Assembly: GCA_023678885.1 (NCBI GenBank)
Contig: CM042955.1
Coordinates: forward strand, 39,089,088 to 39,153,087
Direction: 5' to 3'
DNA: 64,000 bases
Source: Pogostemon cablin
Lineage: Eukaryota > Streptophyta > Magnoliopsida > Lamiales > Lamiaceae
The stretch's first letter is position 1, and each line of letters starts with the position of its first letter. The translations under genes and the position numbers were made by a program. The notes below the pieces were generated by a model. It saw only the letters and a list, made by a program, of their open reading frames with translations, had not been told where the DNA came from and searched no databases. Positions 45,186 to 56,157 of this stretch are shown here, piece after piece.

Positions 45186-45363
45186 AATCACGTCAAAATC
45201 GTGTCTTCAATTCCGAACCTTTAAGACCTGTTTTCCTGTACAAATATGCTAAAAAAGCCCTTGTTCCCTCTGATTCGCGCCTTTCTCATAAACAAACTAA
45301 TTCATCATAATAAAAGACTCAATCATAGCCCAAAATGCGTGCATTTAGACTCTCATCAATGAT

Positions 45364-45500
45364 CACATGTAATCTACCTTAATTCTTAACAAGGAAACAA
45401 TTTAGTTCATGAACGCATATAAGCTAACATAATAAATCATGTATCACAGGTAATGTCATGAAATAATATGAAGACATTACAAAGAAAGAATTTAAAAGTC
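45364..45500 (-). repeat. Element C 3' LTR, piece 2
   Basis: 137 bases between elements B and D. They carry no ORF and continue the C LTR, since piece 1 ends at B's duplication and piece 3 starts after D's. Confidence 0.65.
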
Positions 45501-45850
45501 TTGATTAGTGTGAAAATTTGCGTGTTTTAGGGTTCGATTTAGCACTGTTTTGTGGTATTTATATATGTATTGGGGCATCTTTTGGGTTAATTACATATAA
45601 TTGTTACAGATGCATGTGAGGTGTTATTTTATGTTTTTAGGTGGAAAACAAGGTAAAAACTGCAAAAACGAAAGTCAAGAGCAAAGTTGGGAAGAAAATA
45701 GGCCAGCACGAGTGGAGAACTCGTGCCGTCGAAGGCGCCCAGTCGTGCTGCACAGCATGCAGGCACGAGCATCGAGAGCTGCCAAGACGTACCACCCACT
45801 CCGCAATCGTACCGCCAAGACGCGCTGAAGGAATCCACTAGTATGCGCCT

Positions 45851-45890
45851 GGCATGACTCGCGCGACACATGACACGACTCGTGCCATTG
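45851..45890 (+). repeat. ACTCGTGCC palindromic boxes in D 5' LTR
   Basis: GGCATGACTCGCGC and GACACGACTCGTGCC in sequence. The 3' LTR version at 52516-52552 and a copy near 48782 match. Confidence 0.7.
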
Positions 45891-45967
45891 TCCACCAGGC
45901 TCAATTTCGTGTTTTTTACGTAAAAAGCCAAATTTTGAGTCAGAATTTGGAGATTTTACAGTCTTCT

Positions 45968-45981
45968 AGTATAAAAGAAAC
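45968..45981 (+). promoter_or_regulatory. TATA box of D 5' LTR
   Basis: AGTATAAAAGAAAC, just downstream of the palindromic boxes, at the same relative position as in B's LTRs. Confidence 0.6.
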
Positions 45982-47078
45982 ACTTTGTGATTTTTATTCA
46001 TAACTCTCCACAACCTTACATACTTTTCCATACCCTTTCACCGCACCATCCCATCCACCCATCTCAGAGAGTTCATCAGTGTTGCTTACTTGAGAAGGAG
46101 AACGAGAAGGTTCAAAATTACGGAGGAGAGAATGGAGAATCACGCCACATCTAGGGTTTTTCTTATTCTTTCTTTCTTCATTTTGAATAATATACCTATG
46201 GGTTTGCTTTCATACTTAACCATGGGTGTTTCTTGTAATACCATGGGCTAGTACTTTTTGGGTAGTTCTAGGTTTTGAAGGTTTAATTGGATTTGACTTG
46301 ATGACCTAGACTAGGTTATGGATTTCTACAGTAAACTTATTCCTTTATTAATGCATTGATTGAGACTAATATTTTGTCTTTCATGAGTATGTCATTGTCT
46401 TATGCATGTTTATGATTATTGCTTGTGTCATAGAAGGAATTATTTTTGTCTATCTGTTATGGGTAAAAGGGATCTAACCATATAACATTTATTCATTAGA
46501 ATAACTAATCTTGGACACTTAATATATTTATTAATAACCATTCTAAAGGATTTGGTTTCTTAGATTGTTAGGTGGGAATTAGGGTTTAATTCTTAAGTAC
46601 CTATAAAGGGAAGTCTAGTGCTCTAGCCTCTAATGAAATTTTGCATGAAGTCTAGGAATTATTCTTCTGCATCTTTAGGTTTAAACCAGGTTTATGTGTT
46701 AAGTTTACTTTAACAAAGGGTTTTAACATAATTAAGTGATTGATTTCATAAGTTCTGCAGGAATTCTAAGTAATTGTCTAGTGATTTGTATTGACAATTT
46801 TAAACTGGATTGCCTAGAGCTATCTATCTTCTCTATTGAACACTTTCCTTATTTAATTTAATCTGCTATTTCATATTTTAGTAATTATTTTCTGCAACTT
46901 TAATTTAGGTAATTCTCTTAAAATATCCAAAATTATCTTAAATTTGAAAATAGTCATAATTAGATTAAATAATTAGTCTAGAATTATCTTTGGGATTGAT
47001 AATTTTACTTGGTCACACGCTGAACTACAATTGATTCCCTACACTTGGGGACATATGCGAAAAGGTGAACAAGAAAAT

Positions 47079-47096
47079 TACGTCGTTGGCCGGGGA
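47079..47096 (+). other. Degenerate primer-binding site of element D
   Basis: ACGTCGTTGGCCGGGGA resembles the tRNA-Asp complement TGGCGCCGTTGCCGGGGA with mismatches at the 5' end and one inserted G. Confidence 0.6.
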
Positions 47097-47224
47097 TAGT
47101 TCCTAGATTTATTTATTTAATTATTTCTTGATTTATTTTAGTCTAGGACATTAAATTTAATTTTCTTTTATTTTTATTTTATTTACATCCAAATTATTCT
47201 GATTAGCTGCGTGAGAACAAGTGT

Positions 47225-48660
47225 ATGATCACTAGGTCAAGTGGACTCCCCATTCTCAACTTAGAACTTGAAGCACTTTTCAGAGTAAACAGAAGAAAGA
47301 GAAAGCAGCCAGCCACACTCATTCCTAGTCCATGGTCGGATATCTATTATTCGTCAGAAGAAGGGGAAGTTGAAGAGACTGAGACTAGTGAGATGGCTGA
47401 CGATGTCCCGACCCCCATGCGGGACCAGTATAAGCTGAAGAATACCATGAATGCTGGATTGAATGGACCCGCAATCACCGCGGAGACTGTTGAGTAGCCT
47501 TATGGACTTATCCGAATGGTACATGCACAATAGTTTAGTGGTACTCCTTTGGAGAATCCTAGTGAGCATCTGCAGTTATTTGATGAGTATGCGAGGGCGT
47601 AGAAACACAGGAATGTTATGGAAGATGCTATTAGAATGAGGCTTTTCCCATTCTTACTAACGGGGAAAGCCAAAGAGTGGTACAACAACCTTCCTGCAGG
47701 ATGTTGTACTACATGGGAGCAGTTGGCAGATAAGTTCTTGAACAAGTACTTCCCTCCCTCCAAGAGTTTTAAGGTGAAGCAAAAGATTACACCATTTAAA
47801 CAAGGAGGCTTGGACAATGTCTATGAAGTGTGGGAAAGGTTCAAGGAGCTGTTGCGATGTGGTCCACAACATGGATTTACAAAAGACACTTACTTAGGCT
47901 TCTTCTATTAAGGCTAAGGGGTGATTCAAGAGTGTTGGTGGACGCGACATCAGGTGGATCAGTCTTCAAAAAGTCAGCAGATGAAGCAGAAGAGATCTTT
48001 GAAGTGATGGCAGCTAACACATACGATTGGCATATGGAGAGATCAGAAGGAGGAGCCGCTTTTGATAATGTGGTTAAAGTAGAAGTACAGGTCAACAGCA
48101 GTGAGATGTCAGAACTAAAGAGTCAACTCAGTGAGCTGCATAAGAAGATGGATCGTCTCGAACTAGGAAACAGAGGAGATGAAGGTATGATGGTTGGAGA
48201 TGAAGATCAGATGGAGGAAGCGAATTATGCTATGGGTCATAATTTTCAAGGAGATTACAGAAATAACAGAATTTCAGACTACTAATCAGGAATGGGGAAG
48301 GAATGACCAAGTAAATTTCAACTTCAACAATCAGAGAAGGAATGAGTATCTGTCTTATGGAAACCCTAGTAATGCAGTAGCACCTCCTCCCAGTGTAGAT
48401 CCAGCCCATAAGCCTGTTGAAGGAAGAGCATCCATGGATGATGAGATGAAACTGTGGATAAAGCATCAAGGGGATCAGATAAACTTGATGGTCAAGCTGA
48501 TGACAACTAATAAAGAGTAATCTGAAATGAGACATAATGAAAATGAGAAAAAGCAGAAAGAAACTGATATTACTATTGGAAAGTTGCAAGCTACAGTTGG
48601 AAGATTAGAGCAACAAGGTAAGTTTCCTTCTCAAACAGTGACAAACCCGTAAGAGCAAGT
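47225..48660 (+). pseudogene. Gag of element D
   Basis: MITRSSGLPILNLELEALFR opens it. The gag core is GKAKEWYNNLPAGCCTTWEQ, then FLNKYFPPSKSFKVKQKITP and NVYEVWERFKELLRCGPQHG (47660-47880). Stops at 47495, 47531 and 47600 and frameshifts near 47905 and 48270 break it. The remainder has FEVMAANTYDWHMERSEG, MDDEMKLWIKHQGDQINLMV, and ends MAITLRSGTQYEGPKMP, the same gag end as B. Confidence 0.88.
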
Positions 48661-48774
48661 TATGGCTATCACCTTGAGGAGTGGAACGCAGTACGAGGGC
48701 CCAAAAATGCCATCAGAACGATTTGAAGTCAAATGGAGATTGAAAAATTGGACACGAATGAGCACGTGTACGCT

Positions 48775-48800
48775 AAGAAATGGCATGACTCGTGCCCTTC
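48775..48800 (+). repeat. LTR-type palindromic box between gag and protease, element D
   Basis: ATGGCATGACTCGTGCCCTT closely repeats the D LTR phrase ATGGCATGACTCGTGCCATT (52536-52555), in the spacer after gag. B's spacer holds B's own LTR box at the equivalent place. Confidence 0.7.
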
Positions 48801-48879
48801 TCCGACGAAAATGTCAGAATTTTGTCTCAATCCTCATGCATCTGGTATCGTCCGGAATGATTTCTAGGTCTCTAAAACT

Positions 48880-49830
48880 AATGAAAATTCAAAAGAACCT
48901 GATGTTAGATTGAAAAAATGGCAGATAGCTAAGGCATTAAGAAAAGAGAAAGAAAAGAAAGTGGAATTTGAGAAGGATACTTGGGGAATTCCAAAGACAA
49001 AAAATTCTATTTCGTTTCCACAGCAATTTTTGAAGAAAGGATTGGATGAAAAATTTAAGAAGTTTGTGGAGATGTTCAAGAAGATCCACATTAATATTCC
49101 TTTTGCAGAAGCCTTAGAAGAGATGCCAAACTATGCAAGGTTCTTGAAAGACATCATGTCTAAGAAGAGGAGTTTTACCGAAATGAGTCAGTGAATAAGA
49201 TTGAGAGCTGCAGTTCTTTAATACAAAAGAAACTTCCTACGAAGTTACAAGATCCAGGAAGCTTCACCATTCTCTGTGAAATTGGAAAAGGACAATTTAA
49301 GAGAGCCTTATGTGATTTGGGGGCTAGCATTAATCTGATGCCACATTCCGTATTCAAGAAGCTTGGTTTGGGGGAGTTGAAGCCGACATCTGTAGCATTG
49401 CAACTTGCTGATAGATCCTTGACCTACCCAAGAGGGGTAGTTGAAAATGTCTTACTCAAAGTTGGGAAGTTCATATTTCCAGCAGTCTTCATTGTGCTAT
49501 ACATGGAAAAGGAAGAAGATGTCAGAGTTTCTCTAATTTTGGGAAGGCCATTCCTTGAGACTGCAGGAGCAAACATTGATGTGAAGAAGGGGTAGCTGAA
49601 GTTGCAAGTTAATGATGAAAAAGTCATCTTTTCACTTTAGAGAGTTATGAAGTGGCCTACTGATATGCAAGAGTGTAAAAGCATCAAAGAAGTAGAGGGA
49701 GCCGCGGAGGAGAGCTTGCCTTTGATCATGTCTAGGGATCCTATTGAAAAATGCCAAAGCGAACTTCTAGCTCATATTTCTAATAATTTTGATGATAGGT
49801 ATGATGAGCTTTCTAATGGATACATTTAAT
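48880..49830 (+). pseudogene. Protease and linker of element D
   Basis: Frames 48910-49194 and 49191-49595 overlap by a few bases. The protease is well preserved: KLPTKLQDPGSFTILCEIGK, RALCDLGASINLMPHSVFKK with the active-site Asp, and LILGRPFLETAGANIDVKKG, with a TAG at 49593. The linker reads PLIMSRDPIEKCQSELLAHI (49647-49829) and breaks where RT would begin. This copy shows what element B's protease has lost. Confidence 0.85.
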
Positions 49831-50440
49831 ACTTACAGAAATCTGATTGCAGGAATTTAGCAAGAAAGCTTAAGCCGACTACTGCAACCCTCGCAGTTAC
49901 AAATTCAAGAGATACAACACCTTTAAAGGTGGCGGAGGAGTTGTAGCTAAGGTTGAGAACAAGGATGTAGACAAAGGAAGAAGAGATGGTGCTTACTTGA
50001 AGCCTCCTAATTTACTACCGGATACCCACAAATCAGAAAGTCCTTTCTCTCTTTCATTATTTTGTGGTCAATTTTATCCTGACTAGTTTGATCATGATTG
50101 TGATAGGAATGATTCTGAAATTGAGTGGAAGATTGATAGGAATGAGACGAGAAAGCTTGAGAAAGGAGATTCTAATGATCATATCATGGTGCCTAAGGTG
50201 GATGATAAGAGGGGGAGAAGGTATTGGAAGGTGAAGATGAAAGAAGACCGCCATCTATATCAGTAGTCTCAAATTCTGCATTCTGTCGTGACACTCCGAC
50301 GTTAAACATGAGCGCTTGTTGGGGGCTTACCTCCTATTTTATTGCTTTTATGTGTTTGTTTGGTATAGGAAACTTTATTAGGTGCTTCATCGTCTATGGT
50401 ATTCACTTTTTACAAACTTAGTTTTTCACTTTGTTTGAAC
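49831..50440 (+). other. Junction region after pol loss, element D
   Basis: No domain is recognisable. GAGCGCTTGTTGGGGGCTTA at about 50309 corresponds to the region just after pol in B (37805-37835 reversed), so RT to integrase was lost between about 49900 and 50300. The small frames here are spurious. Confidence 0.6.
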
Positions 50441-50441
50441 T

Positions 50442-50458
50442 AAGTTTGGGGGGGAGGA
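50442..50458 (+). other. Internal polypurine tract of element D
   Basis: AAGTTTGGGGGGGAGGA, same core as the terminal tract at 52139-52150, but 1.7 kb upstream. Confidence 0.6.
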
Positions 50459-50469
50459 CGTGCATCCGA

Positions 50470-52138
50470 TGTCTTAAAGCACTGATGTAAGTTTTCTTCA
50501 CTTGTGTGTGATGCTTGGAGGTTAATTTTTTTTAGAATTTTTGGAATTTATTTTAATCTTTCGAATTTTTTTGCGAGTATCCAAGTGTCTTGTTTGCCTT
50601 GTATATTTTTTCTAGATTTGGTGTGGTAAATTTTTGGTTGAATCTTTTAGTTTCTCATATGATTTTACTGATGAGTTCTGATTGGTGATGAGATGTGTTT
50701 GAGCTTTAATGAATGTGAAGGATATCAGAGTAGAAAAGAGAAGTGAGTTCTATTTGAGGCCTACTCCTAACCGAGTTGGACAACTCGAGGAACTTGCAAG
50801 AGATGGAGGAGATAAATCAGGTGCCTTTGTTTTCTTATTCTAATTTTTAATATGATGAATTGTATTGAGTTTAATGTTTAGTAGTTGAGGTACTATGTTT
50901 AAGTTTCTGGTTGTATGGTTATTAAAGATTTATTTGTTAGATTTTTGCCAGAAATTCATATGCGTTTGAAATTGATGAAGGAAGTGTACCTAACTTATAC
51001 TGTAGTATAAAGTTCTATGTGTAATTGTGAGATATTACTTACCTTAAAGAGTGCTCTATTACTTGACAATCCATGTGAGATTTTCAGCCTAATATCATGT
51101 ATATAAACACATGATTTTTCATTCTAGTGAGTATCATTCTTGTGTGTGTATTCGAGAACTTGCCTTTTGTCTTGCTTGAGACCGCATGTTATGTTAGATA
51201 ATGGGAGATGATTCTAGGCCATCTTTGATTTTTATGAGTCACTTTGCCAAATAATTTCCTACCAAATAATTTTATATTTGTAGTTAGCCCTTTTGAGCCT
51301 AAAAGCCTTATATCTTTGGCAACCTACGAAGATAGCCACTTTGATATCCTATTTGAGCCTTAAATTCCTGTATTTAGTGGAGAATTAAATGTTGTCAAAG
51401 TATGTGAATTGATTTCCATGGAGTTTGGAAGGAATAAAATATTTGGAGTTGTGCAAGTGATTATAAGCTGAAAAATATGAGCTGAAAAATAAATTGCATA
51501 GGGGTAGTGCCCGAAACTGTTACCCCAAGATGTTGGAGGTAGTGCCCGAAACTGGTACCTCGAGAAAAGAAAAATAAAAGAAAGGAAGAAAAAGAATGTT
51601 GTGCTTGAAGGAAAGGAGAGAAAATAAAATTAAAAGAGCAAGCCTTGAAGTGTAAAAATATACAGTATAAATGATCTCTGGTTTTAATTCTCTACTAATT
51701 GAGTTACTTTATCCATATGTTTCCTACCCTTACCAAAGAGCCAATATTACATCGTATTAAAAGTCCTTTTTGATCCCATTGTCGAATCATACTTTAAGTG
51801 GTGGAGAGTTTGAGATGTTTGACAAACTTATGATTATGCATGCACTTGAATCGACTTTGAGTGTAAATACCATACCCCATAAGTGTACATCTTTTACACT
51901 TGAGTGCGAGTGATACACTTCCCGTGAAAATAAGTTGATGGAGCATTTTAAGTGGTATTAATTGTCTTAACTTGTATGCTATGAATGAATTATTGCATGT
52001 GATGAGAGTGCAAGATTGGAGTTAATGACAATTGTATGTTGAATGGCCTAGTGTCATATCCTTTGTTTTTTCTTAGATTTACACACTATCTTTCTTCTTG
52101 TTTGTTCTTTTTCGTTGTTCAGGGATAAACAATATCAT
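50470..52138 (+). other. 3' non-coding region of element D
   Basis: Homologous (opposite strand) to B 33380-34570 and C 54753-55690, including AGTGCCCGAAACTG blocks at 51507 and 51542. No ORF is conserved. The extra ORF is absent. Confidence 0.7.
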
Positions 52139-52150
52139 AAGTTTGGGGGT
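52139..52150 (+). other. Terminal polypurine tract of element D
   Basis: AAGTTTGGGGGT directly before the 3' LTR. Confidence 0.8.
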
Positions 52151-53794
52151 TGGATTAGTGTGAAAATCTGCGTGTTTTAGGGTTCGATTTAGCATTATTT
52201 TATGGTATTTATATCCGTATTGGAGCATCTTTTGGGTGAATTGCATATAATTGTATTACAGATGCATGTGAGGTGTTATTTCGTGTTTTTAGGTGGAAAA
52301 TGAGGTAAAAAGAGCAAAAACGAAAGTCGGGAGCAAAGTCAGAAATAAAAGAGGCCGGCACGACTCGTGCCGACCAGGTGGAGAACTCATGCCGCCGAAG
52401 GCGCCCAATCATACTGCACAGTGTACGGGCACGAGCGCCGAGAGCTACCAAGACGTGGCGTCTACTCTGCAATCGTGCCGCCGAGACGTGCCAAAGGAAT
52501 CCGCCAGCATACACCCGACACGACTCATGCGACACATGGCATGACTCGTGCCATTGTCCGCCAGGCCCCATTTCTTGTTTTTATTGTTTTTCCGACCCGT
52601 TCGTGTGTTTGACGTGAAAAAGCTCACTTTTGAGTCAGAATTCGGTATTTTTACAGTCTTCTACTATAAAGAGACACTTTGGAATTTTTATTCATAACTC
52701 TCTATAACTCTCCACAACCCTATATATTTTTCCATACCCTTTCACCGTACCATCCCATCCACCCATCCCAGAGATTTCATCAGTGTTGCTTACTTGAGAA
52801 GGAGAACGAGAAGTTTCAGAATCACAGAGGAGAGAACGGAGAATCATGCTAGATCTAGGGTTTTCTTGTTCTTTCTTTCTTTATTTTGAATAATAGACAT
52901 ATGGGTTTGCTTTCATACTTAACCATGGGCGTTACTTGTAATACCATGCGCTAGTACTTTTTGAATAGTTTTAGGTTTTGAAGGTTTAATTGGATTTGAC
53001 TTGATGACCTATACTAGGTTATGGATTTCTGCAGTAAACTTATTCCTTTATTAATGGATTCCTTTGTCTTATATGATCTGTCCTTATTCATGAGTATGTC
53101 ATTGTCTTATGCATGTTTATGATTGTTGCTTGAGTCATAGAAGGAATTATATTTGTCTATCTGTTATGGGTAAAGAGGATCTAACCATATAACCTTTATT
53201 CATTAGAATAACTAATATTGGACACTTAATGTATCTATTAATTACCATTCTAGAAGATTTGGTTTCTTAGATTTTAAGGTGGGAATTGGGGATTAATTCT
53301 TAAGTACCTATAAAGGGAAGTCTAGTGTTCTACCCTTTAATGGAATTTTGCATGAAGTACCTAGAAATGGAGTAGGAATTATGCTTCTGTATCTTTAGGT
53401 TTAAACCAGGTTTATATGTTAAGTTTACTTTGACAAAGGATTTTAACATAATTAAGTGATTGTTTTCATAATATCTGCAGGAATTCTAACCAATTGTCTA
53501 GTGATTTGGGTTGACCAATTTAAACTGGATTGCCTAGAGCTATCTATCTTCTCTCTTGAACACTTTCCTTATTTAATTTAATCTGCTATTTTATATTTTT
53601 AGTAATTATTTTCTGCAACTTTAATTTAGGTAATTCTTTTAAAATATCCAAAATTGACTTAAAATAGAATAGTCATAATTAGATTAAATAATTAGTTTAG
53701 AATTATCTTTGGGATCGATATTTTTATTTGGTCACACGCTGAACTATAATTGATTCCCTACACTTGGAGACACATACGAAATGGTGAACAAGCA
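52151..53794 (+). repeat. 3' LTR of element D
   Basis: About 1644 bp, TGGATTAGTGTG to AACAAGCA. The TATA-like ACTATAAAG is at 52663. Differs from the 5' LTR by several percent and some short insertions. Confidence 0.88.
52356..52372 (+). repeat. Perfect 17-base palindrome in D 3' LTR
   Basis: CGGCACGA, C, TCGTGCCG: eight-base arms around one base. A second decayed set lies at 52516-52552. Confidence 0.85.
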
Positions 53795-53798
53795 AGTC

Positions 53799-54739
53799 TC
53801 AAGTCAAATCAAATAAATCAAAATAATCATTCGCATGAATTCCCAAAAATCAGTCTAGTTCATCAAACCTTAGAATTGTAAATAAAAAAAGCCTAGTTAC
53901 AGGCAACACTCATGGCTATCAATGAATTCATACCAAAAGTGTTATCAAACAAAAAGTAAAGATATGAAACGAAAAATCCTAATGTGGTAGTTGTTCCACA
54001 TTCCTTCTTCATCTCTCCTATTGATTGTGCCCTTTTTTAGTAGCAATTGGATCTCCAATAGTGAGGGATGGATGATGGGATGAATATGGATGAAGTGAAA
54101 TATCGATGTAGAGGGGTGACGGTGGTGTAAAGAGTGATCGATTGATGTGTGGGAATTGGGGATCTTCTTTTCTCCTATTCTATCAAGCCCTTTTATCCAA
54201 AATTGACTTTCTTTGTTAATTTTCGTCCCTCACACACCTCCATACAGTAAGAGGTTTAAAACTATCAATTTTAGGTAAAAAGGATCCCAACTCGGACAGA
54301 TTTAGGCCTGGAGTTTTTCCAACTCGGCTCGTGCTAGAGCTGAGTCAAGAGCCGAGTTGGGCGGACTAGCTTGCGCAACCTCATCATTTTGAACATAACT
54401 TCCACATCCAAACTCCGATTTGAGTGATTCTTATGCCAAAATGATCCTTTCTTCTTTAGATTTCTAACCATATACCACATCATAAGTTTGGAATTCCACA
54501 TAAACACATAAAAATTATCTAAAGTTGAAGTACGTTTTTAGTATTTCTTCACACTTTCACTCTTCATTCCAACTTTGAACTTTTGATCCTTTTTCCACCT
54601 AAAACACAATAAAACAACTCAAATGCACTTTTCTTTTCAAATATATAGAATGATAAAGATTTGTGCTAATAAATGACAATAATTCTCACAAAAAGGTTTA
54701 AAAATGGACATTAAAACACGCTAATTTTCACTCTCAACA
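53799..54739 (-). repeat. Element C 3' LTR, piece 3
   Basis: Ends CTCTCAACA at 54739 next to the polypurine tract. It contains the hairpin at 54319-54360 and a TATA-like GGATAAAAGGG (minus, near 54190). TTTTATTGTGTTTTAGGTGG (reversed, near 54600) is shared with the solo LTR at 59915-59945. Confidence 0.8.
54319..54360 (-). repeat. 12-bp inverted repeat in C LTR
   Basis: CCAACTCGGCTC (54319-54330) and GAGCCGAGTTGG (54349-54360) are exact reverse complements with an 18-base loop. A third CCCAACTCGG lies at 54286. Confidence 0.9.
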
Positions 54740-54752
54740 AACCCCCAAACTT
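54740..54752 (-). other. Polypurine tract of element C
   Basis: Reads AAGTTTGGGGGTT on the minus strand, abutting the LTR. Confidence 0.8.
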
Positions 54753-55690
54753 AACTATTGAACGAAATAGAACAAAAGAGAAAGAGAAATAGGAAAAAAT
54801 GGAAATAAGGATTATGACAACTAGGCTATTCAAAACACAATTGTCCCCAACTCCGGTCATGCAACTCTCATTACATACAATAATCAATTTATAGCGTAAA
54901 AGATAAGACAAATACCACCAATTAAAAATCTCCATCGACCTGTTATCACGGGAAGTATTTAAATCACCCACGCTCAAGTGTTTAAGATGCACATCGATAG
55001 GATAAAAGTGTATATGCTCAGATTCAATTCAAGCGAATGCATAACTGTAAGCTTGCCAATTATCTCAAACTCTCCATCACTAAAGGTATGACTCGACAAT
55101 CAGATCATAAATGAATTTTCTTTGGGATGTAATGTTGGCTCTTTGTTAAGGGTAAAAAATATATGGATAAGTGAATCAAAACTTGGGTCAATCAAGCTCG
55201 CTTTCCTTCATGATCATTCATTCTTCCTCATCACTTCAATTAAGCACAACATCCTCCTCATTCTTTCATTTATTTTTTTCAAGCATTCTTAATAATTTTT
55301 ATTTTCTCTCAGGGTACCTGTTTTAGACACTACCCCTCGCATCCTCCATAGAGAATATAATAGATTTAACCACTACCCAAGAGTGTTTATTTCATGGAAC
55401 ACTAGATTTAATCACTACTCCATAAATTTTCCTTAGATGCATTTTTAAGCTCAATCACGGTTTCAACACCAACTTTATTCCTCTAGTTGTTATCAAATTC
55501 CATGAACACACATTGAAAAGCCTTTAATTCTCTATTAGATATAGAACAATCAAGACTAAAAAATACAGATGTTTAAAATGGTTATTTCTTGTAGGCTGCC
55601 AAAGAATAAGGATTTTAGGTTCAACATGGCTAACTACGTATAAAGATAATTTGGTAAATGATCGTCACTATTTTTACCTAGATTTTAGTA
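54753..55690 (-). other. 3' non-coding region of element C
   Basis: Parallels B 33380-34260: GATGTAATGTTGGCTCTTTG at 55126 and GCTGCCAAAGAATAAG at 55596. No gene. Confidence 0.7.
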
Positions 55691-56157
55691 TCTTATTGTG
55701 TGTATTTTCATATTGTTTTATCCATTTTGTGTAGTTTATGGTGGTGTTTATTGTTCATATGGAGAATTTCTGCTATATTTGATAAAAGTGTGAAAATGAG
55801 CTTAAATGTGCATGAAACAGGTGAAAATGGAGCAAAATGGAGTTGGGAGATGAAACGAAAGAAATGGAAAGAGGTTGCATGAACTCGACTCGATGCACCT
55901 GAAGGATGTAATTGTAGCTTAGATAAGCGACCAAGTTATATTATCAAAGCCAAAGGACAATTGGTTATCAATTTATTACTATCTCATCTAAGAGAAACTA
56001 TTATTGACAATTTAATTAGATAGTAATAATTAATCTAATAAACAAATAATAAAATAGCAAATAAAATAGAACAGTAGAGATAAACAAGAGTTGCTTAAGT
56101 GAGAAGATAGGTAGCTCTTTGGGTCATCCAGTTTCACCAATTAACCTCCCTTCTATG
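55690..56157. repeat. LTR-fragment insertion in element C
   Basis: Interrupts the colinearity between C and B. The left part looks like the start of a plus-oriented Athila-like LTR (GTGTGAAAATGAGC, GTGAAAATGGAGCAAAATGG) and has a palindromic GCATGAACTCGACTCGATGC. The right part (55899-56157) looks like a minus-oriented LTR end (GATGTAATTGTAGCTTAGAT then AAGCGACCAAG). No target-site duplication found. Confidence 0.45.

Larger units (their letters stand above)
23606..45358 (-). mobile_element. Element B: Athila-like gypsy, nearly full structure
   Basis: Flanked by ATGAT on both sides (23601-23605 and 45359-45363). LTR ends are TGATG...CATCA. Without the inserted copia E it is about 13.5 kb. 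Minus-strand order: 5' LTR 43850-45358, tRNA-Asp-type primer site, gag, protease, RT, RNase H, integrase, internal polypurine tract, TCGA-box array, Athila-type ORF, 3' non-coding, polypurine tract, 3' LTR 23606-33366. All coding parts carry stops or lost catalytic residues. The tRNA-Asp primer site, gag wording and extra 3' ORF point to the Athila lineage. Confidence 0.92.
43850..45358 (-). repeat. Element B 5' LTR
   Basis: 1509 bp, TGATGGGCG...CTCATCA in plus orientation. It has the TATA box at 44822-44833 (minus) and the TCGA-box cluster at 44935-45185. Pairs with 23606-33366. Confidence 0.93.
45501..47075 (+). repeat. 5' LTR of element D
   Basis: About 1575 bp. TATA box at 45968. Palindromic ACTCGTGCC boxes at 45700-45890. 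The small frames at 45601-45931 are artefacts of this GC-richer patch. Confidence 0.88.
45501..53794 (+). mobile_element. Element D: Athila-like gypsy without pol
   Basis: About 8.3 kb. LTRs 45501-47075 and 52151-53794 begin T(T/G)GATTAGTGTGAAAA. The flanks share AAGTC (45496-45500 and 53794-53798), a 4-5 base target-site duplication depending on where the LTR ends. A degenerate tRNA-Asp primer site, gag, protease, internal polypurine tract and terminal polypurine tract are present in order. RT, RNase H, integrase and the extra ORF are missing, so it could not move on its own. Plus strand, opposite to B and C. Confidence 0.88.

Noticed and set aside
45601..45931. Host gene overlapping the D LTR
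   Set aside because: The same region recurs in the 3' LTR (52293-52617) with different frames; LTR sequence.
54319..54360. Hairpin as a microRNA precursor
   Set aside because: Arms are only 12 bp; too short for a plant microRNA, and inside an LTR.
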